Part shown: positions 11,428 to 22,100 of the stretch, one piece after another | How positions within the stretch are numbered: position 1 is the stretch's first letter | Layout: every line of letters starts with the position of its first letter | From: Cryptomeria japonica | Taxonomy: Eukaryota; Streptophyta; Pinopsida; Cupressales; Cupressaceae | NCBI RefSeq assembly: GCF_030272615.1 | Contig: NC_081415.1 | Span: 379,583,392 to 379,647,391 of the forward strand | Length of the DNA: 64,000 nt | Direction: 5' to 3' | Notes under the pieces: generated by a model | Told to the model about the DNA's origin: nothing | Seen by the model: only the letters and a program-made list of their open reading frames with translations | Database searches by the model: none | Translations under genes and position numbers: made by a program

Positions 11428-12590
11428 GATGAAGAGGGGAGATCAAAGGACGAAGCCTATTGTAAGGAAAAGAGCATCAACAAGGTGGTCAAGCTATAAA
11501 ATAGGAGTCATATTCCCCCTATCCACTAAAGATGTCGACCCAATTGTGACAACCTGCTTGGGTAGTAGAAGGTGCCATCAATCTAGGTATCAACATTAAG
11601 GGCCAAGACGAATAGGGGACTTTTAGTTTCCCGTCACCACCACCAACCCTACCATCTGAGGTGGTGCATTACTATGTTGATTGTGCATTTGATCCCAAAT
11701 GTACACAAGAAACATAATTATGTACCAATGATGTGGAGGCCAACATAGGTTCCCAAGATAATGACACGCAACCTTCTCAATTAAAACCATTAATCAGTAG
11801 ATTCTTAAAACTTCATGTGCACACTGTCAACCAAAAGTAACAAAAGGGGGTTGATAATGATATCTAGTTGAGAATCCAATCTAAGCTATTCACATTAGAT
11901 GACTGCTTGAACCTTGAAATGGAATAGGAGCAGAGGAAGAAAGAGCTTGAGGATATCAAAATCTGAAAGAAAGAACAAAGTAAGGAGAATAAGGTAGCTT
12001 GTCTTTTGGCAAAGGAAAAGAAGGAATATGACATAATAGAAAGGAAAATTGCACGTCAAGAAAAAGAAAAACAAAGAGAGAAGCAGAAGAGGGAGAATGA
12101 GGCTAGGAAAGAGAAAGAGAAGGCACTCAAGGAACAAGATGTAGAGGAGAGGACCATCCATGATAAGGCAAGGGATTTGGCAAGGAAAAGGCGGTTAACC
12201 ATTACATCAACTCCAACCACTCCCTTTCCTGAAAACCATCCTATATTGCAGGATTTGATTAACATGAACCTGTCCAGCTTTACAAATGCAATGAACTATC
12301 CAACTAACTCATTACCCCTTGACTTATCTTCTCCTATGAGTTTTTTTTCAGGAATTCCACCATCAATTATGACAAGTGTATTGTACATCATCTCCAAGTC
12401 AACACAGTAGTAGTGGATATGGTAGTCTAACCCCAAATCAACTAACTAGCACTCAACTACCAACATCAGGGGCTAAGAACATGGTTCCCATTTCATCCCC
12501 AAGGGTCCAAATTGCATCACCCACTACTCCTCTTCCTATTTGGTTTAAATGATACATACCATAAACAATGGGCAATGGATTCATGATAGA
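11428..12590 (+). pseudogene. Unidentified coding relic with a Lys/Glu-rich coiled coil
   Basis: From an ATG at 11428 (MKRGDQRTKPIVRKRAST) the plus strand can be followed through several stops and shifts. A Pro-rich part with EVVHYYVDCAFDPKCTQE comes first, then SQLKPLISRFLKLHVHTVNQK, then LDDCLNLEME. The longest open piece, 12006-12410, is a highly charged helix (KEKKEYDIIERKIARQEKEK) followed by a Ser/Pro/Thr-rich tail. The bases before the ATG (TACTTACTCTCTATAG) would serve as a splice acceptor, but that is only suggestive. I do not recognise the protein. Its 3' half is duplicated immediately downstream. Confidence 0.4.
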
Positions 12591-13110
12591 ATGGAAAGGG
12601 AAATTGCACGTCAAGAAAAGGAAAATCAAAGAGAGCAGAAAAAGAGGAGAAGGATAGGAAAGAGAAAGAGAAGGCACTCAAGGAAAAATATGTAGAGGAA
12701 AGGACCATCCAAGATAAGGCCCCAAGGGATTTGGAAAGGAAAAGGTAGTTAACCAATACATCAACTCCAACCACTCCCTTCCTCGAAAACCATCCTATAT
12801 TATAGGATTTGATTAACATGAACCTGTCCAACTTTACAAATGCAATGAGCTATCCAACTACCTCATTACCCCTTGACTTATCTTCTCCTATGACTTTTAT
12901 TGCAGGCATCCCACCACTGATTATGAGAAGTGCATTTGCACATCATCTCTAAGTCAATGCAGTAGAAGTGCATATGGCAATCCAACCCCAAGTCAAGTGA
13001 CTAGCACTCAACTACAAACATCAGGGGCTAAGAACATGGTTCTTATTTCATCCCCAAGGGTCCAACCTACATCACCCAATCCTCCTCTTCCAATTTGGTT
13101 TAAATGATAT
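12048..13110 (+). repeat. 555-bp tandem duplication of the coiled-coil coding segment
   Basis: ATTGCACGTCAAGAAAA occurs at 12048 and again at 12603. Each unit then runs in parallel through the Lys/Glu-rich block, CATCAACTCCAACCACTCCC, the Ser/Pro tail, GGGGCTAAGAACATGGTTC and TTGGTTTAAATGATA. 555 is divisible by three, so a duplication would have kept frame, but both copies now hold stops and indels. The two copies differ at many positions, so the event is not recent. Confidence 0.75.
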
Positions 13111-13299
13111 ATACCATGGACAAATGGACAATGGATCCATCTTTTTCTTTATTGCTTCTAAGACTTATACTAGCAGATGTGAGTTGTATCTACAATCATC
13201 AACACTACAATGGTCGATAGTTGGTTTGATTCGGTTTAATTTATTTATTTCATGGATAGTGGACAATGGATCCATCCTTTTTTTTGTTTTATTGACATA

Positions 13300-13585
13300 T
13301 AGTAGCATATATGTACTACATCAAGTGAAATCAATAGTATAATTACATTTTATCAATACTTCAATAGTCCAATTATGTGTTATAAATACTACAATAGTGT
13401 AAATAATATGTTTATAAGGTAGCAATAATGTAATTAAGTGCTATCAATATTTTACTACTACAATAATGCAATAATACAACATCAATATTGCATCTCATGC
13501 AATTATGTGTTACCAATACTGCAATAGTGCAATAGTGCAATATTGTCTTTTCAATATTGCAATAATGCATGGTTGTCTTATTCAC
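13300..13585 (+). repeat. Degenerate minisatellite
   Basis: Variants of CAATACTGCAATAGTGCAAT and AATTATGTGTTA recur along the stretch with irregular spacing. Nothing coding is supported. Confidence 0.5.
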
Positions 13586-14300
13586 CAACTTGCCTATTTT
13601 TACTACCCACCACCACCCTACATTCCTTCTCCCACTCATATTAACTCTATGTTGCTTCACCTTATTGCCACCACATAGCTCAACCTTCCCAATCAGGGTT
13701 GCATTGAATGCACCAACTTTTACGCCTTTTCCTTCCCAACTTTCCTTTAGTTTTGTCCCACTTCTTCTCGAGTCTTTGAGAGTTTACAGATGAAAACGTG
13801 TTCACCCAACCATCAAAACATGCTCACCTTTGGTACGGCTCTCCCTTCAATATTCAAGATGGCTACCACTCTCCCTTCCACTATGTATCAATAGTGCAAT
13901 GAGAACACACGACTATTTGAAGGTCTCTTGGTGTTGATTTGTGTTTTAGGATTCACCCATTCACTTTGAATGGTTGAGTGCAGCATAATTCAATAGCAAA
14001 AGGGATTCACATAGCAGCATGTCCTCATTCATAAGACCAAAAACTAGTGTGGTATGTGATTTTGTATAAGTAACAATTTTAGTTATAAGTGTCATCAGAA
14101 TTCTTATAATTGTAATTGAACTCAATTATATTTGACACGTTTATGAACCCGTGCATGTATTGACCCCACTCCCCTAGGAATTTGCAGAGCCATGTCTATG
14201 AAATGTCTCAAACTAAAAATCAATCTAATTGAGATGTTTCCATGGAAAAAGAATGATATGAAACATGTAAATAAACCATGAGGATGCAAATCAACTTAAT
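13586..14300. other. Unassigned stretch
   Basis: No gene, LTR terminus or clear repeat is visible. Composition is mildly C-rich on the plus strand at 13590-13850, then AT-rich. Confidence 0.35.
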
Positions 14301-15290
14301 AAACAAATATGGATGTATATATATAGAAACATGTAACATAATACAACATAACTGAATATGTCTAAATTGGTAGAATGCAATATAATACAATACACAACTA
14401 AAGGTTTCCTATGATGTAATGATGTAAAACATTATTCTGTGTGATGCAACATAACTGAATATGTAAAGTAATAAGGGTGTCACAAACCATTAGGATGAAA
14501 AGTACTAAGGGTCTCACAAACTATGACTGGGTTTACATACACCCCTATAATGTGGACTATAAAGGAATCTCTACATTTTGTGAAAGATTTTATAGCACAT
14601 TTGTACAACTCAGTCTGAATTGGTACATTGTAACATAATTGAATACTATAAAAGGTTTCGTATGATGTTAGGATGTAAAACACTACTAAATTACAGTCAC
14701 CTTAAACACTCCCAAATTACAATTATACATATACATATACATATACCAGTCACATAAAAATAATTGTAGAACACAACCTGCAAATTGTATATGGACTTAA
14801 AACATAATGTCTACCATCTACAAAGAAAAAGTATCCCATCACGAGGATGTACATGTATGCATATGTATACATAAACATGTTCATGTACATGTACAATATA
14901 TATAGACATACACAAACATATACATGTAAATCTACATATATAGGTGTGTATAAATGTATAATTTATAAGAAACTAAATAAACCATGAGGATGTGAAGCAG
15001 TAAGGTTCTCTATATCTGTGGGTTCTTTTGGACTTTTCAAGATAGGGTGTGCACATAAAGGCTCCCAGATCATAAAAACCATTTTATATTATGGAAGACA
15101 TTACGTGAAAGAATTTTAAGTACTAAATTATGTTTCATATCTATAATTCAGTCTAAATTGGTAGAAAGCAACATAATTATGTACTAAAGATGGTTCCATA
15201 TGATGTGAATAATGCAATAGTTTCTTATAATGCGACTTCAATATTGCAATTAAATTTTGTTTTATATCTACAATTTTGTCTGACCTAAAA
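14301..15290 (+). repeat. Degenerate dispersed and tandem repeats with AT-rich simple sequence
   Basis: Phrases such as AACATAACTGAATATGT, AAAGGTTTCCTATGATGTAA, AACCATGAGGATG and TCTGAATTGGTACATTG recur two to four times in altered order and spacing. Embedded simple tracts include ACATATACATATACATATAC at about 14725-14744 and an ATG/CAT-alternating patch at 14850-14960. There is no coding signal. Confidence 0.5.
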
Positions 15291-15474
15291 CCCCCCAAAT
15301 TGTGGGTTGACCGAAACGTGGGAGCCCTGACCTAAATAAATTGCCCCTAAAACATCTCATAGCTGACAAGGTGGTCACATGGCATCTAAACACATGGCCA
15401 CCTTTATAACCAACATAAAATAGAATTACAATTACAATTGGAATTCCAATTATAATTGAGTTTGGAAAAGGAAT

Positions 15475-15745
15475 CGGTGTATATGTATATTCATATACAT
15501 GTGTGTGTATGTGTGTATGTATGTATGTATGTATGTGTGTGTGTGTGTATGTATGTATCCATATACATATGCAAAGAATCAGCTAATCAGCTAATAAAAG
15601 ACAATCATATATGTATATACATATACATATATGTATATACATATACATATATGTATATATCCATATGCATATGCATATACATATATGTCTATACATATAC
15701 ATATACGTCTATGTATATGCATATATGTATATGTATATATAAATG
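15475..15745 (+). repeat. Microsatellite cluster (TATG, TG, ATATAC)
   Basis: Runs of TGTGTGTATG, (TATG)n and (TG)n at 15498-15560 are followed, after a short spacer, by alternating ATATGT/ATACAT words to 15745. The 113-codon reading through it is a low-complexity artefact. Confidence 0.9.
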
Positions 15746-16789
15746 TGTGTGCGGAATTATATGTCAATCAAATCAAATCCTAAAAACACATCAATGAGAC
15801 TATATTGAAAGGAAATTAAGAAAATGAAACTCAAATTCAACCTTCTTAAGAGTGTCCCATTGTCCTCTATCTCCAAGGATTTATTTAGCCATGCTAGCTC
15901 ATAGATTTATGCACTTGTGGTTTTCAAAATGACAACCTAGATAATGAGACTCAATTCCAATGCAACAAATGCTTCCTACACTTATATGAGATTAATCTAG
16001 ATGAGATGCAAGATTGTTTCTACAAGATATTGAAATGATTCATTGATCTATGATAAATTTTGATACTAAACTCTACGCTAAATGCTATGATAAATGCTAA
16101 AATTCTTAAATGAGAAATTCTTAATGCTCCTAATTTGTGTAAAAGAGTTACCAGTCAGTTAATGTCACCCAGTTAATGCAGGTTTGATTTGTGAAAATGA
16201 TCTTTTATTTATAGATCTTCCCACGCTCATGTCCTAGGTGGAAAAGATGGAAGAACGGGATTAGATTTGAGAGGATTAATGGTTGGAGATGGAGGAGTTA
16301 GAGAGATTTGTGGATCATGTTTATTTAAAGGGGAAACAAAGGCTATGTGTCTCTCCAAGTTTGTTGAATTGGTTGAAGATATTTGACCAATTAAATATTT
16401 GAGAATATTTAATTCATGTCGATGTGGCAATTCTATTGACAAGGGGTGTCTTAGTTGTTGGTTAAAATCTCAATCAGAGTGCATTTAGGCTCTACAGGGA
16501 TACGTTTGGCATGACTCTAATCTTGTCTGCATGACATTTAATTAGTTTGGTGAGACTTTGATCTAGTCTGGACAACATCAGATAGAGAATTTTCTTATGT
16601 GAAGTCATATCTTTGTCTTGGTCAATTTGTATGTCACATCGATAAATATTTTGGTCTATTGGTATGATTAGCATAACTGATGCAGATCAAGAATTGTGAC
16701 TGAACTAGTAAAGGACTATTTGTGATGACATTGTGATAAAGAGATTGAGATTGCATGATTGGATGACCTTGATTACTTATTTGTGTTTT
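15746..16789. other. Unassigned stretch
   Basis: No motif-bearing reading frame is present. ORFs of 60-71 codons at 16227-16442 and 16492-16674 (minus) look like chance. Confidence 0.35.
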
Positions 16790-18120
16790 CATTGATGGCG
16801 ACTAATGTTTACTATGATGTATTTTTTCATCTAAGTCTTTTTGGTCTACCGAAAAAGCCTTACTGATATTATACACAGTGAACTAGGAATTAGGACCTTA
16901 ATCGGTAAATGAGGAATGTTTTCATTTGATCTGGCAATTGGTGATGATTCAAGTGTTGCGGTTTGGAATGTGAACTTGTATCATTGTAATATGTATTTGA
17001 CCAGAACCACATCATGTTTTGGTTATCGGAAATCATGTTTATGATTTCTATTGTATTTTGTTTGGGTAAAGAATTCTATTAACCGGTAATGATTTTTGGT
17101 TTGGGGGTGATCTACATCAAGTTCAAATGTTGGTGATGACATGGCACAAAATGCATGAAGTGTTTGAAAGATGTTTTGGCATGTTTGGAGACCGAATTTC
17201 TTGGGAATATGCAAAGTTCTTAGCGGAGTGTTCTAAGGGTTTGACTTTATATCAGATCAAGATGTGATGATCATTCAATGGTTGTAATTGTTTGTAATGA
17301 TTCATATGATGATCAATGATGATCTATAATGAGTTGTAACAGATCTATGATGATCTATGTTGTAAGTCTTAGGGTTTTGTAACTGACTAATTTGAAAAGG
17401 TTATTTATGTTGGTACAGTTGATGTTTGTTGTGTCGTTGGTTTTGAGAAAAGTGTGAAGCTGAACCAGAGTATGAGATCTGCGAGAGAGTAGCAGATTTG
17501 GAGCTTAATTGGATCTGATCAAGCAAGTAGTTAAGTGTTGTACCCAGATCATTCATTGTTGTTCTCTAACAATTGGAGCAATCAAAATCCCTTAACTGGG
17601 TAGGTCCTAACAGGCCTTACATTGTAAATCCCTTAACTGGGTAGCTCTATATCAGAGTGTTAAATCCTCTTGCGGGGTTGATCCTAATAGGTCAAAGCTC
17701 CTAATAGGGCTCATCATATAAATCCCTTAACAGGGTGACTCCTAATAAGGCATCATTGTAAGCTTCTAACTGAGCTAGACTCCTAATAGGGTGCATTGTG
17801 AAAGAGTGTACAATTTTTGTGGGTACCAATTCCCACCGTGATTTTTCCCTATTTGGGTTTCCACGTGAAAAACATGGTGTTCATATGGTGAATGTTTTTA
17901 TGTGTTGTTATGTTTTACTTTCAGTTTATGCATATTGATGAACACTTAATGAGTTGTTCTGATAAACCGGTTCAACAATTGGTTATTAGTAATTATCGAT
18001 AATGGTAAAGATTTTATTATTGGTTTATGTTTGATTTGAAGAAGTTTTATAAGTTCAAGTTTTAAGTTTGAAATTATTGTTAATACTGATTCACCCCCCA
18101 TCACAGTATTAACTAGATCC
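16790..18120 (+). repeat. Copia-type LTR (3' end clear, 5' end estimated)
   Basis: The 3' part carries CCCACCGTGATTTTTCCC, GGGTTTCCACGTGAAAAA, then CTGATTCACCCCCC and CACAGTATT near 18085-18112, the same series seen in the LTRs at 1186 and 54530. The 5' limit is guessed from TTTTCATTGATGGCGAC near 16785, the counterpart of the ATTGATGGCA box. No primer site or gag follows, so it may be a solo LTR or a truncated end. Inside, 17588-17790 holds short repeats of AATCCCTTAACTGGGTAG and CTCCTAATAGG. Confidence 0.55.
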
Positions 18121-18960
18121 TCTAAGATTATCATGGTCTTGGCCAAAAAGATCATTTCAGTGACTTTGCAGTTCGGCAAGACCCTTTCAACCGGTAGCCA
18201 AAGGCATGTTGTCATGGTGATAAGTTAGATTTTGGCAAGACTTTGATGTGGTCTTGGCAAAAAGACCATTTTGATGTGACGATCAATTGGTCTTGCTGAT
18301 AAGATAAAAATATTTTGATATGACCTCGGTTTTCGGTAATATGTTCAGGTGAGTTCATAGAAATCTCATTTTATGGTAGTAAGACTATTTCAGTGTGGCA
18401 ATGGGTGGGTCTTAGCGATGTGCAAGTTTTTGGTGTGACATCTTAGTTTGGTAAAGACTATTCAAGGGGTCAATCGAAGTCTTTTTTTAGGCTGGTGAAG
18501 ATCATGTCACTAAGACATGGGATTAGTCTTGGCAATAAGTTTTTTTTTGGCAAGACTTCAGAGTTTGGTCAGACAGTTCAAGGGGCCTATCGAAGTCTCT
18601 TTTTGGGCCGATGAAGATCGTGTCACTGAGACATGGGGTTAGTCCTGGCGATAAGTTGTTTTTCAGCAAGACATCAAAGTTTAGTAAGATAGTTCAAGGG
18701 GCCAGTCTAAGTAATGCTCTTAGGCCCATTTCGCTAAGACTACGCATGTGTCTTGGTGAAATGTTGTTTTTTGATGTGACATCTTAGTTCGGCAAGACTA
18801 TTCAAGGGGCCAACTGAAGTGATTTCCTTTATTGATGAGCAATGAGATGAAGAGGTGGGGATCATGTTTGACTTGTGTTGACCTTGCTGAGATGTCTGAT
18901 GATGATTGATCGAACTGGAGCTTCTTTGTGAAATTCTCTCAAGCTGATTTTTCAGTGTAT
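18121..18960 (+). repeat. Tandem array, unit about 116 bp, with degenerate flanking copies
   Basis: TTCAAGGGG recurs at 18461, 18577, 18693 and 18801 (spacings 116, 116, 108). The first full unit shares GAAGATCATGTCACTAAGAC and the second shares GAAGATCGTGTCACTGAGAC, each followed by a TTAGTCNTGGC phrase. Before 18461 the same vocabulary (GGTCTTGGCAAAAAGA, TTTGATGTGAC) occurs in degraded form, so the array was once longer. No ORF spans the units. Confidence 0.75.
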
Positions 18961-19205
18961 ACATGTTGCCCCTCTATGAGATGTTGTGCTTCTAACATGC
19001 AGTTTTAAAGAAAAAATTGATTTAGTTTCCCCAGATGGAAATTCATTTTTTGATTACGGATGGATGCTCCCTCGAGAGATCAATTGAGAAATTTTTTATT
19101 TTCCAATTTTTTTAATGGTTTTCTTAAAAAAATTAAAGTTTTTTTACTTTTTTGAAATATTTAGAATATTTTGATTTTTTTTGAAATTGATCTCTTGATA
19201 AGTTT
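18961..19205. other. AT-rich spacer
   Basis: It contains T and A runs and nothing else I can identify. Confidence 0.35.
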
Positions 19206-20150
19206 ATTTGATTATCAATGCAACTTTGATGACACCTTCAACATGACATGTCCTACACATCCACCATTAGGGTATACTCCTCTCACCCCCACATGGGCTA
19301 TATAAGTTACTAAGGTTAGATTTCTCTATTATCAAACTCCATCCACGTCCTTGAATCAGGCACATGTCGGTGTTTTCCATTAGTGCTCTTATTTTGGGAA
19401 TGCCACTGCATAAGTTCAGCAATGTATCTGCACCTATACATTCAAAGTAATCGTGGTATTATCGAAAAGTGGTGAAGAACTTTTCTAGGAACCACAACTG
19501 ATTTCAACCCTTGTCTATACCTCGCTTCATGACATTTCAGACAATCATTGTCACTTGCAAGATTTTTGCGAAATAATACATAACCATTCACACGTGTGTG
19601 GATGTTTTCATACCCCAAGCTAAGCTTACTAATTTTCTTTTTACATTGACTTTGTTTTATTGGCAATGTGGAGTCAGCTGGTAACAATGAACTTAATAAT
19701 GCCAATAACTGATCTACACTCTCATTTGTCCAACCATGCACCACTTGAAAGTTAAGAATTTGAAGGATTGTTGTCAAATGACTTAACTTACAATTAGCAT
19801 AAATAGGATTTAAATAATCATCCATTGACTTGGCCCAATCATCTCTTAGACCCTCATTCAATATTTTATCAGCTTCAAACCCTTCGTCAGATATTTATGC
19901 CTCTTCATCTATGTTTGGTGCCACTTCATCTATGTTTGTTGCCACTTCGTCTATGTTTATTGCCTCTTCATCTCTCACAATCTATAATTATATCATATCT
20001 TCGTAATAATTGTAATCCCAAGGGCTTATACCACTATGCCAACAATTTATCATATGTCGATAGATCATATTTCTTTTTTTCACCTTTCCACCAAGACAAT
20101 CATTACATGGACATGGATATTTGTACAAGATCCTCTAATTAGCTACTCTT
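19206..20150 (-). pseudogene. CACTA (En/Spm) TNP2-type transposase relic
   Basis: The right end of the minus strand encodes a transposase-associated-domain piece with paired cysteines (YPCPCNDC) and a His-rich follow-up (MIYRHMINCWHSG). A 7-residue repeat follows (NIDEVAT-like, four units of 21 bp at 19890-19975). The main open piece at 19442-19861 reads LSHLTTILQILNFQVVHGWTN, then LLPADSTLPIKQSQCKKKIS, then GYENIHTRVNGYVLFRK, in the order known from TNP2 proteins. It continues past 19442 as KVLHHFSIIPRLL and YIAELMQWHS. In a live element this would be the DNA-cutting transposase. Here frameshifts and stops break it and the catalytic core is not present. I did not find CACTA terminal inverted repeats. 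Confidence 0.75.
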
Positions 20151-20832
20151 ACATCATGTGCATGATATTGCTCCATAGTCAACCTTTGACACTAATCCAT
20201 CTATAATATTCTGCATTCTAGTATTAATTTATTTTCTAATTCCAAGAAAAATAAATAAACTTGAAAATAGAGATGCCAAAACATTGTTGAAAGTAGTCAC
20301 TTTTAATAGAGACTGTAATAGAAAGAAGAGGATGCAATGAGTCATTGTTTTGAGATCTATCTTACATTCATTTAAAGTTTACCTACTAATAATGGAATAT
20401 GTGTGTGTTTCCTATCAGCTTACTTTCAGCAATGAGGGTTTCAAATTACCTCTGAATTTGCTGCAGAGGGCCTCTCTGACTTCAAATTCATTGCAGCAAA
20501 CTCTAATTTCCTTGCCCACCTTTTCAAAAGTCTCCAAGTCCTATCCAAACAGCTTTATCACCCATGCAAGTGCTTCAATACCTGTCCATGAGAATAACAA
20601 ATGTAAAAAATAATCCAAAGATGACACATTCAAGGCACATTAAAGTAACTAGTGATATTCAATGATGACACATTAATGATTTATACTTTGATGCAAAGAA
20701 ATTCAAATACAACATAATCATGAAAGTTTTGTTTAATACCTAAATTTATACAAGATTGAAATCACATTTTATATATCTTACTATCGATGTAGCCATTGCA
20801 CTTTTTTTTGGTGCAAATGCTACTTATTTTGT
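20151..20832. other. Unassigned stretch
   Basis: The only sizeable frame (20350-20613, plus) has no recognisable motif. The stretch may be residual CACTA or the flank of the triplicated fragment. Confidence 0.35.
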
Positions 20833-21795
20833 GGATGACTAATGGAAAGCACACAAAAGCTATGCACTTTACAAGGTGCTTCCAAATGTTTGATGGCTAC
20901 TCCTTCTAAAATCGGAAGCGACAAGAAAAGTGCAAAGTGGATTTTAGAGTACGTTATCAAGCACTGCAATGAGGATTGGATTATTTTTGGACTCATAAGA
21001 GCTCTTCCTATTTCAAATAAAAATTTTAAGCTCAAGAAAATGATGTTGCTAAAGAGTACTTCCTCATATGTTCACAATGAGTCAATTGTGCAGGCACATA
21101 TAATGGGATATCATGGAGTTTGGTCATGTTATTACTCCATATCTGGCTTGTGTGGATGACTAATAGAAAGAAAACGAAAGCTATGCACATTACAGAGCAC
21201 TTCTAAATGTTTGATGGCCGCTCTTTCTAATATTAGAAGCAATAAGAAAAGTGCAGAGTGGATTTTAGAGTACATTATCAGGAACTACAATGAGGATTGG
21301 ATTATTTCTGGACTCATCAGATTTCTTCCTATTTCAAATGAAAATTTTAATCTCAATAAAATGATGTTGTTGAATAATATTTCCTCATATGTTCATAATG
21401 AGTTAATTGTGCAGGCACAGATAATGGGACATCATGGAGTTTGGTCATGTTATAACTCCATATCTGTCTTGTTTGGATGACTAATGGAAAGCAAACGAAA
21501 GTTATGCACTTTATAGGGTGCTTCCAAATGTTTGATGGCTGCTCCTTCTAAAATTGAAAGCGATAAGAAAAGTGCAGAGTGGATTTTAGAGTACATTATC
21601 AGGCACTACATGAGGATTGGATTAAAACTAGACTCATCAGAGCTCTTCCTGTTTCAAATGAAAATTTTAAGCTCAAGAAAATAATGTTGTTGAAGAGTAT
21701 TTCCTTAGACCTTTCGAAGGGCATCATTTCTGAGAAAACCATAGAAACTCTACAATCGCTCAAGGATCTTCACAGGAAAATATGCAGAGATTCTA
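20833..21795 (+). repeat. 321-bp tandem triplication of a coding-like fragment
   Basis: GGATGACTAATGGAAAGC-type starts occur at 20833, 21154 and 21475, exactly 321 bp apart. Each copy encodes variants of a CTLQGASKCLMA segment, a KSAEWILEYII segment, an EDWIISGLIRALP segment and an NFKLKKMMLLKS segment. Copies 1 and 2 then run into a spacer of about 90 bp (SSYVHNE... in translation). Copy 3 instead continues into unique coding-like sequence from about 21700. All copies carry stops or indels; copy 3 has lost one base near 21610. The divergence between copies looks moderate by eye. Confidence 0.8.
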
Positions 21796-22100
21796 ACAGT
21801 GAAAAATTTATGCAGGAATTGTGTTGCAAAGTAGTTGTGGAGTGTACTATAAAAAATTTTAGGGGACCTGCAAAATCAACTGGGATGGTTATAACAATTC
21901 TTTATGTAAGCTATGGAATTATCACATAGAGGACACAGAAGATATAGAAATGGATAGTGTTTTTATTGGTGTAAAGAAGGAGCTTCTTACAGTTGCTTCT
22001 AATCCTAAGCTTTGGGAAAGGCTTATCAAAAAATATAAACAAGATGATGTTTTCAAGTCTTTACATCGTTCTTAGAAATTGTAGCTGAAGATGTGGTGTA
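21481..22100 (+). pseudogene. Unidentified host-like gene fragment (downstream part)
   Basis: The third copy continues without the spacer into DLSKGIISEKTIETLQSLKD, then LHRKICRDSNSEKFMQELCC, then VVECTIKNFRGPAKSTGMV. After a shift near 21925 it reads DIEMDSVFIGVKKELLTVAS and NPKLWERLIKKYKQDDVFKS. The all-helical, Leu/Lys/Glu-rich text looks like a genuine cellular protein, not a transposon product, but I cannot name it. It ends in stops near 22075. No introns or regulatory signals are evident. It could be a captured or retrocopied exon series. Confidence 0.5.

Noticed and set aside
15456-15797. 113-codon ORF rich in Tyr, Ile and Cys
   Set aside because: It is a translation of (TATG)n, (TG)n and ATATAC simple repeats; no protein-like composition outside the repeat.
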